This document shows positions 42,783-51,082 of a stretch of 64,000 nucleotides of DNA, one piece after another. The stretch's first letter is position 1. Every line of letters starts with the position of its first letter. The DNA lies in contig NZ_CANLER010000011.1 of NCBI RefSeq assembly GCF_947489715.1, forward strand, positions 1 through 64,000, given 5' to 3'. The translations under genes and the position numbers were made by a program. The DNA is from an uncultured Roseovarius sp. (GTDB lineage Bacteria; Pseudomonadota; Alphaproteobacteria; Rhodobacterales; Rhodobacteraceae). A model generated the notes under the pieces. The model ran no database searches and had not been told where the DNA came from. It worked only from the letters and a program-made list of their open reading frames with translations.

Positions 42783-43190
42783 AACATCGCGCATCATCAA
42801 CAAACTCTGGCCGGTGAACCTGCTGGCCAGAGAACTCACTATTCGGGTCTCGATCATCGCCAAGCGGTGTCGCCGTAGAAAATAGAACACATTTGAGCAA
42901 TCAAACCTGCTGAATTGGGCGGTGTTTATGCTGGTCGATCCTGGACGACTCACAAAACGGAACGAGGCAGGCCAAACTTCGTACTCCATTTCATTGGCTG
43001 TGATCCCAGAACAATCGTCACCAATGTTACATCGACATTAACATAGCCTTGGCTTATGTTGGTCGGTGTTTCTGGCCATCCAAGTATTGCAAGATGAACC
43101 CGTCGTTTCCCAAAGTTATGCCGTTGATCCAAGGAAGGCATACCATGAACTTCCCAGGTCGTTTTCGAACAGAAGGCGCGATAGTTTGAG
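42783..43190. other. Intergenic region between binding protein and LysR gene
   Basis: About 400 bases without a gene. It holds the stem-loop at 42805-42832 and, at 43040-43060, an imperfect palindrome with arms AACATA and TATGTT and an inner GCC/GGC pair, 130 bases before the LysR start. That second site is a plausible LysR autoregulatory site. Confidence 0.4.
42805..42832. terminator. Stem-loop after the binding-protein gene
   Basis: CTCTGGCC (42805-42812) pairs perfectly with GGCCAGAG (42825-42832) around a 12-base loop, 22 bases after the stop codon. There is no T-run, so it is either a weak terminator or a 3'-end stabiliser. Confidence 0.5.
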
Positions 43191-44111
43191 ATGAGAGAGG
43201 TGAACTGGAACCTTTTTCGTACATTCTGCGCAATTGTAGAGCAGGAAGGCGTTACCAAGGCGGCGCGGCGATTGGACACCAGCCAGCCATCTGTTAGCCA
43301 AGCCTTGCAAAAACTTGAGGCTCAGCTTGGGTGCACTTTGGTTGTAAGGGGCATGCGAAAATTCAGTCTGACCGAGCACGGCTCACGAATTTATCAGGAA
43401 TGTGCCAAGATACAGCGATGTACCAGTCGGATTGATGCCCTGGTTGATGGGCTTCACGAAGACACTTATGGCGAATTGCGTCTACCGATGATTAGCAACG
43501 TCGCTTCGCCGCTCATTGACGAAGCAATCCGCCTCTATCATCAACGTTACCCGTCCGTAGTCTGGCAAATCGAAATTCGAGATAGCCAAGATATTGTTCG
43601 CCACATTGCGATGGAAAAGGGAGGCCTTGGAATTTGTCTTTTGGCCAATCCAGTGGTGGGATTGGAATGCACCCACTTGTTTCGCGATGAATTCGGTGTG
43701 TTCTGTGGTGCTGAACATCCACTATTTGGCAGCAACAATGTTTCCGTTCGCGCTTTGCAGAAAGAACCTTTCGTAGTTTTTTCCTGCGCGCAAAGGGGCG
43801 GCGGAATGGAGCCGATGGAAGCGCTGCGAGAAGGTGCAGGGCTTGGCCAACATGTTATTGGTTCCAGCCTTAACCTTGAAGAAGTTCGTCGAATGATTGT
43901 CTCTGGACTGGGTATCGGGATATTACCCCTGGCAGTTGTTCGCGAAGACATAAAGAAAAATTTGCTGTGGAAGCTGCCCATAGCCGACAGTGAAATTGGC
44001 GCTGATATCTATCTGGTTCGGCACCTCAAAATCCCATTGACCAAACCGGAACAAAGATTTGTGGATGTCATAGATGAAATTCTGCGCCTGTATCCGGTAA
44101 ATCAACTCTAG
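43191..44111 (+). CDS. LysR family regulator of the ornithine region
   Basis: A 306-residue LTTR. The winged HTH is at residues 4-62 (NLFRTFCAIVEQEGVTKAAR, DTSQPSVSQALQKLEAQLGC), followed by the ligand domain (PMISNVASPLIDEAIRLYHQ, GLGIGILPLAVVRED). It lies between the transporter/cyclodeaminase genes and the convergent ornithine operon, so it could regulate either or both, with ornithine or a relative as effector. This is positional inference. Confidence 0.88.
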   Translation: MREVNWNLFRTFCAIVEQEGVTKAARRLDTSQPSVSQALQKLEAQLGCTLVVRGMRKFSLTEHGSRIYQECAKIQRCTSRIDALVDGLHEDTYGELRLPMISNVASPLIDEAIRLYHQRYPSVVWQIEIRDSQDIVRHIAMEKGGLGICLLANPVVGLECTHLFRDEFGVFCGAEHPLFGSNNVSVRALQKEPFVVFSCAQRGGGMEPMEALREGAGLGQHVIGSSLNLEEVRRMIVSGLGIGILPLAVVREDIKKNLLWKLPIADSEIGADIYLVRHLKIPLTKPEQRFVDVIDEILRLYPVNQL

Positions 44112-44161
44112 AACTACGGGTCCTACAGCGCGCTAGTCTGCACCACTCATGTCGACGTTTG

Positions 44162-45529
44162 TCACATGCCCAAGCTTTCCCTAGCAAGTTTCAGTGCCGC
44201 CTTTGGATGGCGCTGTGACAGCACACCAAGTGGTGCCAGGATGTTTTTCCGATCCACTAGGACGTCTGCATCCTCGCGTGGAATCAGGCGTGATCCACTG
44301 GGGTCAGATTTTGATATCTCTTTCATGATCTCAATCCGGTTTGGCAGTTGTGTTAACGCGCCACCTGTACCGATTACATATCGTACAGCTGTCAAATCCT
44401 TGCCCTCTGCAATGTCTCTCTTGCCAGATAAACTGTATATTCCCCGGATTGTTCCTGCATGCCGCTGGACGGCCCGCAGCACGCAATATCTTGCAAGCTC
44501 TTCGGTAAATTTAGTCTGATCTGGCGATTTGGGAATTGGTTGGTGATTATCAATCAGGACTTTCAGCTCGGACACATCGATGCCCAAACTCCGAGAAAAC
44601 TTGTCATGTCCGATCATCTCAAGCACGTTTTTCATATTCACATAAACGCCTAGATCGCCCTCGACTGTGCGTTTTGCTTGGGGTTCAGGGCTAATTGAAA
44701 TCCGGCTGATTTCGTCGTCTCCCGTTGTCACCGAATGCAAGTCGCTGGTGGCCCCGCCGACATCGAAAACAACCAGATCGCCGAGGCTTTCGTACAACAG
44801 CTCAGCGGCGGTCATTACAGCTCCTGGCGTTGGAACGATCGGACCTTCTACCAGTTCGCGAACATGTTCCATTCCAGGCGCATGAACGATGTGTTCTTCA
44901 AATGCCTCTTGGATTGCTTTTCTGGCCGGATCAACATTGAGAAGGTCGATCTTCGGATAAACATTTTCGACAACACGGAGTTGAAATCGCGTTCCAGAAA
45001 AAATCAGCCGAATTTCGTCATGATTTTGTACATTACCCGCGTATATTACAGGAATAGGCATATCCAATGCTGCGATTTTTTCGGCATTATCAAGCACAGT
45101 GTCACGCTCGCCGTGATCTACACCGCCTGCCAAAAGAATGATATTCGGTTTTGTTGCCTCCAACTGGGCAATTTCCCCTCGCCGCATTTTGCCAGCAGTG
45201 ACATTGTGCACAATAGCCCCCGCGCCAAGCGCAGCTTCATTGGCTGCCCGCGCTGTCATATCATGCACCAAGCCATGAACAGTCATCTTCAGACCGCCTG
45301 CGGCACTCGAAGTGGCCAGCATCTCAAAATAATCTAGTTTTTCAATGCCGAGGCGAGTTTCGAGATCCTTGACTGCAGCCCTAAGACCAACGCGAACGTC
45401 ACCTTCCAACACAGTAGTTGGAGCCTGCCCTTGACCCAGAAACTTAGCATCGTCAGTGCCCAGGTTATCAAAAGCGCTGACGGTCGTCGTAGTGCTGCCA
45501 ATTTCTGCAACCACAGAATCGATTTTCAT
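44162..45529 (-). CDS. glmL: GlmL/MutL-type aminomutase accessory protein
   Basis: A 455-residue protein of the actin-like ATPase (ASKHA) superfamily. The first phosphate-binding loop is DSVVAEIGSTTTTVSAFDNL and the second is DLVVFDVGGATSDLHSVT. Members of this family sit beside cobalamin-dependent glutamate and ornithine mutases and are believed to reactivate or load the enzyme. Here it follows oraE by 48 bases. GAGAG lies 6 bases before the ATG at 45529. It is the last gene of the ornithine operon. Confidence 0.85.
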   Translation of the reverse strand: MKIDSVVAEIGSTTTTVSAFDNLGTDDAKFLGQGQAPTTVLEGDVRVGLRAAVKDLETRLGIEKLDYFEMLATSSAAGGLKMTVHGLVHDMTARAANEAALGAGAIVHNVTAGKMRRGEIAQLEATKPNIILLAGGVDHGERDTVLDNAEKIAALDMPIPVIYAGNVQNHDEIRLIFSGTRFQLRVVENVYPKIDLLNVDPARKAIQEAFEEHIVHAPGMEHVRELVEGPIVPTPGAVMTAAELLYESLGDLVVFDVGGATSDLHSVTTGDDEISRISISPEPQAKRTVEGDLGVYVNMKNVLEMIGHDKFSRSLGIDVSELKVLIDNHQPIPKSPDQTKFTEELARYCVLRAVQRHAGTIRGIYSLSGKRDIAEGKDLTAVRYVIGTGGALTQLPNRIEIMKEISKSDPSGSRLIPREDADVLVDRKNILAPLGVLSQRHPKAALKLARESLGM

Positions 45530-45577
45530 TACTGCTCTCAATCGTTATTTGGGCTTTCGAAACGGTGCATGAACTGC

Positions 45578-47788
45578 TTAGTCATTCCTTTTCTGCCGTC
45601 GCTGCTCGACCAAAAAGGTGGCGACATGAGCGCCTTTGGTTCCGCGGCCGAAGCCTGCATCTACACCCATTTCGCGCGCGATCTCTGGTGTCACCTGCGT
45701 TCCACCGACCAAAATGGTTATCTTGTCTCGGACACCTTTCTCGATCGCCAGCTCATGTAGCCTGCGCATGTTTGTATAGTGGATGTCGTCATGGCTGATT
45801 ATTGTCGATGCAAGAATTCCATCTGCGTCCAACTCGATAGCGGCATCAACTAGCTTCTCCAGTGGCACAGAAGTTCCAAGGTAATGACACTGGATCCCAT
45901 ATTTCTCGATTCCACCATGTTTTATATCGATGACTTCGCGAAGGCCGACAGAATGCTCATCCTCGCCGACTGTACCGGCGACGATACGCATAGGTTCATT
46001 ATCAATCGCTTCGCGTAATTCATCATCTGAAATGATTTTCGGCTCCGGCGGAATCTCAAGCTTCGAAACGTCGACCTTAAAGGGTACTCGGCCCTTGAGT
46101 TCGATACGCGTTCCTTCTGCCGGGTGCATCACTTCGCGGTTGATGACTTCGGCTTCTTCCAATCCCATCTGCTTCGCAAATTCAATCGCCGCCGCCGCAG
46201 CCACCCGGGCATCCACCGGCAGGAACATCGTCAGCAAAACAGTGCCATCACCTGCCCACTCCGCTTCGGGAGTGATCATGGGCGACTTGCGAAACTCATG
46301 CGACTCAGCCAAGCGAAGGCCGACGTTGTCGTTCTCGTCTAGCTCGTCGATATAGATTGTTTTTTCAGGTTTCTCGAAAGTGCTCCCATCAATCAATGCC
46401 GACGGATCACTGACTGCTTCGGCATCATATTGAGCCACGTTGTTGCGCCCGAAATGCGCCGTAACCGGCGCCATGTAATCTTGATCGCGGGGGTAAACTG
46501 TTGCCGCAGCGATCCCGCCTTCGATTTCACGCGGAATACCGTCGCCGTTCTGACCAGGGTAGTATCCTGAATCGACAAAAAACCCATCTTCAACGGCCTG
46601 GAAATACCCGCCGATTTCCAGCATTTCCTCCAGAAAAAGCACTGCGCGCTCTTTGATTTCACGCGCCTTGTCACGCAACACCCCAGTCTCGCTAAGCTGG
46701 ACCATTTCTTTAAGACCATCCATTCCGACAAAAGCTTGCTTAGCGGTATCGCATGCCTCGACATTGTAGATGTGCCAAGGCACGTTTCGTCCTTCGTCTG
46801 GCGTAATTGTCGATTGGATATCGGCGTGGGTTAGCTGAGAGACCAACGCGTTTAACGTGTGAGTTACCGTTGCCTCGCGGGTCGATGCTTCCATGTATTT
46901 GGTATTCATCTGCGCGCGCATTTTGTAGTTCGCGAACAGGTCACGCAATGCGACTGCGTAAGGCAAATCCAGATAGACACACGGCGCTGGAGGCGCGGTC
47001 GGAGGTACAGTAGATAAGCAGATGTCTTCTTGGGACATTCCAACGCGTTCGGAGATGTTCGTATTGACCGCGTGCTGCACCAGAAGTTCGGGCGTTACCT
47101 TCCACGCTTCGCGGGCTGTGGCATTTGCGTTATGCGCCCCATCAATCTGGGCCATACCTGCCCATGCCATAACGTGTTTGGCTTCGCAGGCATCGACAAA
47201 GCTGCGCACCATGTTAATGCCACGATAAAGAACATTGTACTGCGGATCCTGATGGGCGCCGTTCACACCTTCTTCCGCAAACATGACAGCAATTTCCGGC
47301 CCCGCGACACCACTGACATAAGAGTGGTAGTTGATCGGCCGACCAACCTCTTCTTCAATCAGATCTAGTGCCTTGCGGTGTGCGCGAACCTGTTTTCGCG
47401 TAATAGGTACACCGCCAATTCCTTGTGGGGTTCCCTCGATCAGACCATCATAATGCGACTGCCCAGCAGTACGGATCACCATAATATGGTCCGCACCATG
47501 CCATGCCGCCATGCGCATGCGGCGAATGTCGTCTTCAAATCGACCAGAGGCAATCTCGGTTGTGATTGAGCATTTCGACTGTGGATCAATGTCGCCGAAA
47601 AATTTGGCCGATGGCAATGCTACGCTATTTTTCAAGGGTGCAGACATGTCTTTGAACGTGAAAGGCCCGGCTTCCAATTTGGCCTCCGGTTGTCGCCATG
47701 TCCAGCCGCGTCGTTTGGGTCGGTAGTTTTCAAGTCCCGATAGGATATTATCAATATCCAGCTTCTCGTGAGTACTCAAAACCGTCAT
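45578..47788 (-). CDS. oraE: D-ornithine 4,5-aminomutase, large subunit
   Basis: A 736-residue PLP- and adenosylcobalamin-dependent mutase subunit that moves the terminal amino group of D-ornithine to C4, giving 2,4-diaminopentanoate. The N-terminal 550 residues are the TIM-barrel and PLP region (PLKNSVALPSAKFFGDIDPQ; TEIASGRFEDDIRRMRMAAW). The C-terminal Rossmann domain binds the cofactor base-off through DEHSVG at 610-615 (DxHxxG, His612), with ADGILASTIISHDD and ILVGGTQVTPEIA following. It overlaps oraS by 4 bases. Length matches clostridial OraE (about 730). Confidence 0.95.
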   Translation of the reverse strand: MTVLSTHEKLDIDNILSGLENYRPKRRGWTWRQPEAKLEAGPFTFKDMSAPLKNSVALPSAKFFGDIDPQSKCSITTEIASGRFEDDIRRMRMAAWHGADHIMVIRTAGQSHYDGLIEGTPQGIGGVPITRKQVRAHRKALDLIEEEVGRPINYHSYVSGVAGPEIAVMFAEEGVNGAHQDPQYNVLYRGINMVRSFVDACEAKHVMAWAGMAQIDGAHNANATAREAWKVTPELLVQHAVNTNISERVGMSQEDICLSTVPPTAPPAPCVYLDLPYAVALRDLFANYKMRAQMNTKYMEASTREATVTHTLNALVSQLTHADIQSTITPDEGRNVPWHIYNVEACDTAKQAFVGMDGLKEMVQLSETGVLRDKAREIKERAVLFLEEMLEIGGYFQAVEDGFFVDSGYYPGQNGDGIPREIEGGIAAATVYPRDQDYMAPVTAHFGRNNVAQYDAEAVSDPSALIDGSTFEKPEKTIYIDELDENDNVGLRLAESHEFRKSPMITPEAEWAGDGTVLLTMFLPVDARVAAAAAIEFAKQMGLEEAEVINREVMHPAEGTRIELKGRVPFKVDVSKLEIPPEPKIISDDELREAIDNEPMRIVAGTVGEDEHSVGLREVIDIKHGGIEKYGIQCHYLGTSVPLEKLVDAAIELDADGILASTIISHDDIHYTNMRRLHELAIEKGVRDKITILVGGTQVTPEIAREMGVDAGFGRGTKGAHVATFLVEQRRQKRND

Positions 47789-48150
47789 GACGCTTCTCCT
47801 TCAAACAGACATGCTGCCCGGTCCCACAATTGACCTTCAGCCAAAGCTAGCCCTGTCGTTCGCAGATCCAGCCCTTCTGATTTGGCAAGCTTGAATACAA
47901 CATGACCTGCCCCCCTGCCCATCAATCCGCGGTCAATAACCCCATCGACGATTGCGCGCGCTTCGAGCGATGAAAACCCCATGCGCAGCAATACGGACCG
48001 TTCAATCGACGGAGTTGTATTGTCTTTACCCAGCTCAAGCAGCGGGTCGACGACTTCTGCCGTCAGCGCCCAAAACCTTTGGTGTAGCTCAGCGTCGCTC
48101 AATTCTGCCAGATGCGCACGGCGGCTTTGAAAATCATCTTCTCTTTTCAT
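47785..48150 (-). CDS. oraS: D-ornithine 4,5-aminomutase, small subunit
   Basis: A 121-residue helical protein that forms the alpha-beta complex with OraE. Recognisable family stretches are DDFQSRRAHLAELSDAELHQ, RFWALTAEVVDPLLELGKDN, TTPSIERSVLLRMGFSSLEA and RGLMGRGAGHVVFKLAK. GGAGA precedes the ATG by 9 bases. Its stop overlaps the oraE start. Size matches the clostridial subunit. Confidence 0.92.
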   Translation of the reverse strand: MKREDDFQSRRAHLAELSDAELHQRFWALTAEVVDPLLELGKDNTTPSIERSVLLRMGFSSLEARAIVDGVIDRGLMGRGAGHVVFKLAKSEGLDLRTTGLALAEGQLWDRAACLFEGEAS

Positions 48151-48165
48151 CGTGAAATCTCCACC

Positions 48166-49593
48166 TTAGGAATGCTGAGCTGCCGCTAAGTCTGCGATTG
48201 TGTTGCGGACAAATTGCTCTGAACTTTGTGTTTCGTTGACCAGAAACGAGATATCCACTTCGGACAACTCAACGTCGTTTCTGCCTACCAGCGCGTTTCG
48301 AATGTATGATTGGCGAAGGCGGTTAAGGTTGATATCGACCGCGCGGATCTGTCTTGGGTGATTAGGCAAGACGATACTGCTCCCAACAGTTTCTTCCTGG
48401 GGGTTGCCGAACAGAACGTCGATTCCGCGCGACTTGGCAAACGTCAATTGTGCCTGAACATGTTTTCCGGCACCGGTGTATTCAGTTTCCTGAACAACAA
48501 GCGTCTGGTCCTTGCCCATTTCCTGGGCTAGCGAGAATGCAGCCGCCAAGGACGTGTTTCCGGCCGGTCCGCGTTCTAACCCTTCGAGCCGGGACAATGC
48601 CTCAGTTGCGTAGAATACTTCGCCCTGGTTTACGGTGACATAGCGATCCATGTACCGCAAAACCCGCGCGGCTGAACGTGGTACGTCTGAACGGTCGGGT
48701 TTGGTGGCAAATGGAATGCCAAATCCCGTATGTCCTGTTGTAAAAGATTTGCGGTTGAATTGATGATCGCTGGCCATGTGCAAGCCCTTCAGGTTCACGC
48801 TAGCCCCGACGACTTGCGTGTCGACAGCACCGGCTTTTCGAAGACCTCGGGCCGTTCCGGTCAGGTTGCCACCGCCAGCATGAGTGCACACAACCATGTC
48901 CGGGAAATTGCCTGTCAGCTCCTGCATTTGTTGTGCTATTTCAACTCCCAAAGTTTCAACTCCGGCGATGCCAAAAGGTGAGTACAGCGAGGCATTGAAG
49001 TAGCCGGTTTCTTCCAGGACGTTCAGAAAGGTCAAAAAGAGCTCGGGGCCAACCGAGAGCTGAAGAACCTCTGCACCGTAGGCTTCGCAACGGCGAGCCT
49101 TTTCGATGATTTCCGGTTGCCCGATCCCATCTCTGTCATAGCATTCCTGCACGATGATGCATTTCAAGCCATTGATAGCGGCCTGAGACGCAACCGCAGC
49201 ACCATAGTTGCCGCTTGTCGCGGCGACGACGCCTGCATATCCCAGTCGCTTCGCGTGGTAGACGGCATTGGCGGCACGTCTGTCTTTAAAACTACCCGAC
49301 GGGTTGGACGCTTCATCCTTCACAAAGATACGAGCGCCTTTGCCGGGTTTGTTCGTTACCATCCGGGCCAGCGACGTGAGGTTGCGCAACTCCAGCAACG
49401 GTGTATTGCCGACCCCAGCATGGCGTTGAATGACTTTCATCTCCGCCAACGTGTAGCCAGTTTTCCGCATCATTTTTTCGTAATCGAAAGAGATGCCACC
49501 GCTTTCAAACTCACCGAAATCAATCCCGATTGAGGCCTTCATGATCTCGTTTTTCCGAGCCATGACCGAGTTGAACTTGCCTTTTTCAATCAT
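48166..49593 (-). CDS. ortB: 2-amino-4-oxopentanoate thiolase, beta subunit
   Basis: A 475-residue fold-type II PLP enzyme. The cofactor Lys is K103 in ASNPSGSFKDRRAAN, and the phosphate loop includes HAGGGNLTG. With OrtA it cleaves 2-amino-4-oxopentanoate with CoA to alanine and acetyl-CoA, the last step of the ornithine route. The start at 49593 overlaps the ortA stop by 8 bases (ATGATTGA), which supports translational coupling; the longer upstream frame is not used. It lies 15 bases upstream of oraS. Confidence 0.93.
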   Translation of the reverse strand: MIEKGKFNSVMARKNEIMKASIGIDFGEFESGGISFDYEKMMRKTGYTLAEMKVIQRHAGVGNTPLLELRNLTSLARMVTNKPGKGARIFVKDEASNPSGSFKDRRAANAVYHAKRLGYAGVVAATSGNYGAAVASQAAINGLKCIIVQECYDRDGIGQPEIIEKARRCEAYGAEVLQLSVGPELFLTFLNVLEETGYFNASLYSPFGIAGVETLGVEIAQQMQELTGNFPDMVVCTHAGGGNLTGTARGLRKAGAVDTQVVGASVNLKGLHMASDHQFNRKSFTTGHTGFGIPFATKPDRSDVPRSAARVLRYMDRYVTVNQGEVFYATEALSRLEGLERGPAGNTSLAAAFSLAQEMGKDQTLVVQETEYTGAGKHVQAQLTFAKSRGIDVLFGNPQEETVGSSIVLPNHPRQIRAVDINLNRLRQSYIRNALVGRNDVELSEVDISFLVNETQSSEQFVRNTIADLAAAQHS

Positions 49594-49900
49594 TTTTCTG
49601 GTTTCCTTCCGACAGCAGGTTCCAAACCTGATCGCCAATTTCCGACAACTCCCGTTGGAAAGTTCCGAAGTTCAGCGTGTAAGCTGGGTTCACTTCAACG
49701 AGTTCGCCGCTTACTTTCCGGCCTGTGGCCGTTTTGACTTCGACCACGTCTCCGATGTTTGCATCGGCAGAAAGGTGACCCTTTACCCACATCTGCAGTG
49801 AAGTCGCACGAGTATCTTCGGGCACTTGTTCAGTTCGTTCACTTGACGGGATAACTATCCCATGAATTCTAACCCAATCGCCTCGCAGAGCATCTGACAT
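49586..49900 (-). CDS. ortA: 2-amino-4-oxopentanoate thiolase, alpha subunit
   Basis: A 104-residue partner of OrtB. The family pattern is visible: GDWVRIHGIVIPSSERTEQV, PEDTRATSLQMWVKGHL, GDVVEVKTATGRKVSGELVE and NPAYTLNFGTFQRELSEIG. It has a small beta-rich fold with no catalytic motif of its own. It lies 29 bases after ord and overlaps ortB. Confidence 0.92.
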   Translation of the reverse strand: MSDALRGDWVRIHGIVIPSSERTEQVPEDTRATSLQMWVKGHLSADANIGDVVEVKTATGRKVSGELVEVNPAYTLNFGTFQRELSEIGDQVWNLLSEGNQKND

Positions 49901-49929
49901 ACTGTTATCCTAGCGGTTTTTGCCGTATC

Positions 49930-51000
49930 TCAGGCGGTTGTCTTAAGGCGTTTTTCCGCCCGAACTTGATCGCGAAAATCGCCCATGATGGCCCTTGGCA
50001 CTGGCAAATCGAGCATTGTTCTCAGTCCGGGATCAGAGTTGATCACTTGCGGAATCATGTTCACGCACATAGCAATCGTCCCAATTCCACCCGGAATTTC
50101 AGGACCGATTTTCATAGAGATGTCGGGAGTGCCGCGGATCTCAATCACGTCCCCGGTTTCAATACCTTCGACCTGAGGCATGATTTGTTGGGGGTGCTCC
50201 ATTTCGATCTTCGCTTCCCCATCCACGTAGCCCTCACCGCGCTGCCGGCACCCGGCAACATCGCCGGCTGATACTTCAGCAAATGGTGCTTCTCGATGAA
50301 CGTTCGAAACGATTGCTTCGCGACTTTCAGAAACTTTTTCGAGATCCCAACCCAAGCCCTCGGCAATCATTCCAATCGACTCGGGGAAACCGACATGGCC
50401 CGATATCGTGCCGATTTCTACACCTTTGTTGAAGGCGTCGATTGTTGTACCGACGCCTTGCTCGCGCATGACAGTGGCACCAAAGGGCGACAGATCATTC
50501 ACTCGCACGGCTTTGATATGGTCAACCGTTTCGCAAGTCCCGGTCAAAGCCAGTACCAGGTAGTCCAGTACGAACCCGGGATTGATGCCGGTGCCAAGGA
50601 CCGATACACCATATTGTTGCGCAATTTCGTCAAGCTGTTCTGCCAATTCTGGCTCTTGGATCTTGGGGAATGCCATTTCCTCTGCTGTCGAAATGACGTT
50701 CATTCGGCGTTTCAGACCCAGAACCACCTTGTCGAATGCGCTGTGCGTGAACGAGTCGGTAGCAAGCAGCAACACGTCTGCCACGCCCTCTTGAAACACA
50801 TCCTCGGGGTCGTCCATCACAACGACATCGGGATGCACTCTTTGTTCTTCCCCCAGAATGTCGAACATGCTGCGCCCGACGCGATCCTGTGCAAGATCAC
50901 AAACGGCGACAATTTCGACACCTTTCTTGTTCAACAGCATCCGGGCCATACCACTGCCCATCGCTCCAAATCCCCAGATGGCTATCTTAATCTTTTCCAC
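49930..51000 (-). CDS. ord: 2,4-diaminopentanoate dehydrogenase
   Basis: A 356-residue NAD(P)+-dependent dehydrogenase that oxidatively deaminates 2,4-diaminopentanoate at C4 to 2-amino-4-oxopentanoate and ammonia. The N-terminal Rossmann motif is IAIWGFGAMGSGMARMLLNK; downstream are SVLGTGINPGFVLDYLVLAL, characteristic of the family, and SPFGATVMREQGVGTTIDAF. A GTG start is used, with AAGGAAA 8 bases upstream. It is related to dihydrodipicolinate reductase-fold enzymes. Confidence 0.93.
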   Translation of the reverse strand: MEKIKIAIWGFGAMGSGMARMLLNKKGVEIVAVCDLAQDRVGRSMFDILGEEQRVHPDVVVMDDPEDVFQEGVADVLLLATDSFTHSAFDKVVLGLKRRMNVISTAEEMAFPKIQEPELAEQLDEIAQQYGVSVLGTGINPGFVLDYLVLALTGTCETVDHIKAVRVNDLSPFGATVMREQGVGTTIDAFNKGVEIGTISGHVGFPESIGMIAEGLGWDLEKVSESREAIVSNVHREAPFAEVSAGDVAGCRQRGEGYVDGEAKIEMEHPQQIMPQVEGIETGDVIEIRGTPDISMKIGPEIPGGIGTIAMCVNMIPQVINSDPGLRTMLDLPVPRAIMGDFRDQVRAEKRLKTTA

Positions 51001-51082
51001 GTTTATTTCCTTGTCTTGAACACTCTGCGGCGTTTAGTGTTTGCCGGTTAGGTTGCATCTCAGATGCCCAGCTTGTGCCGGG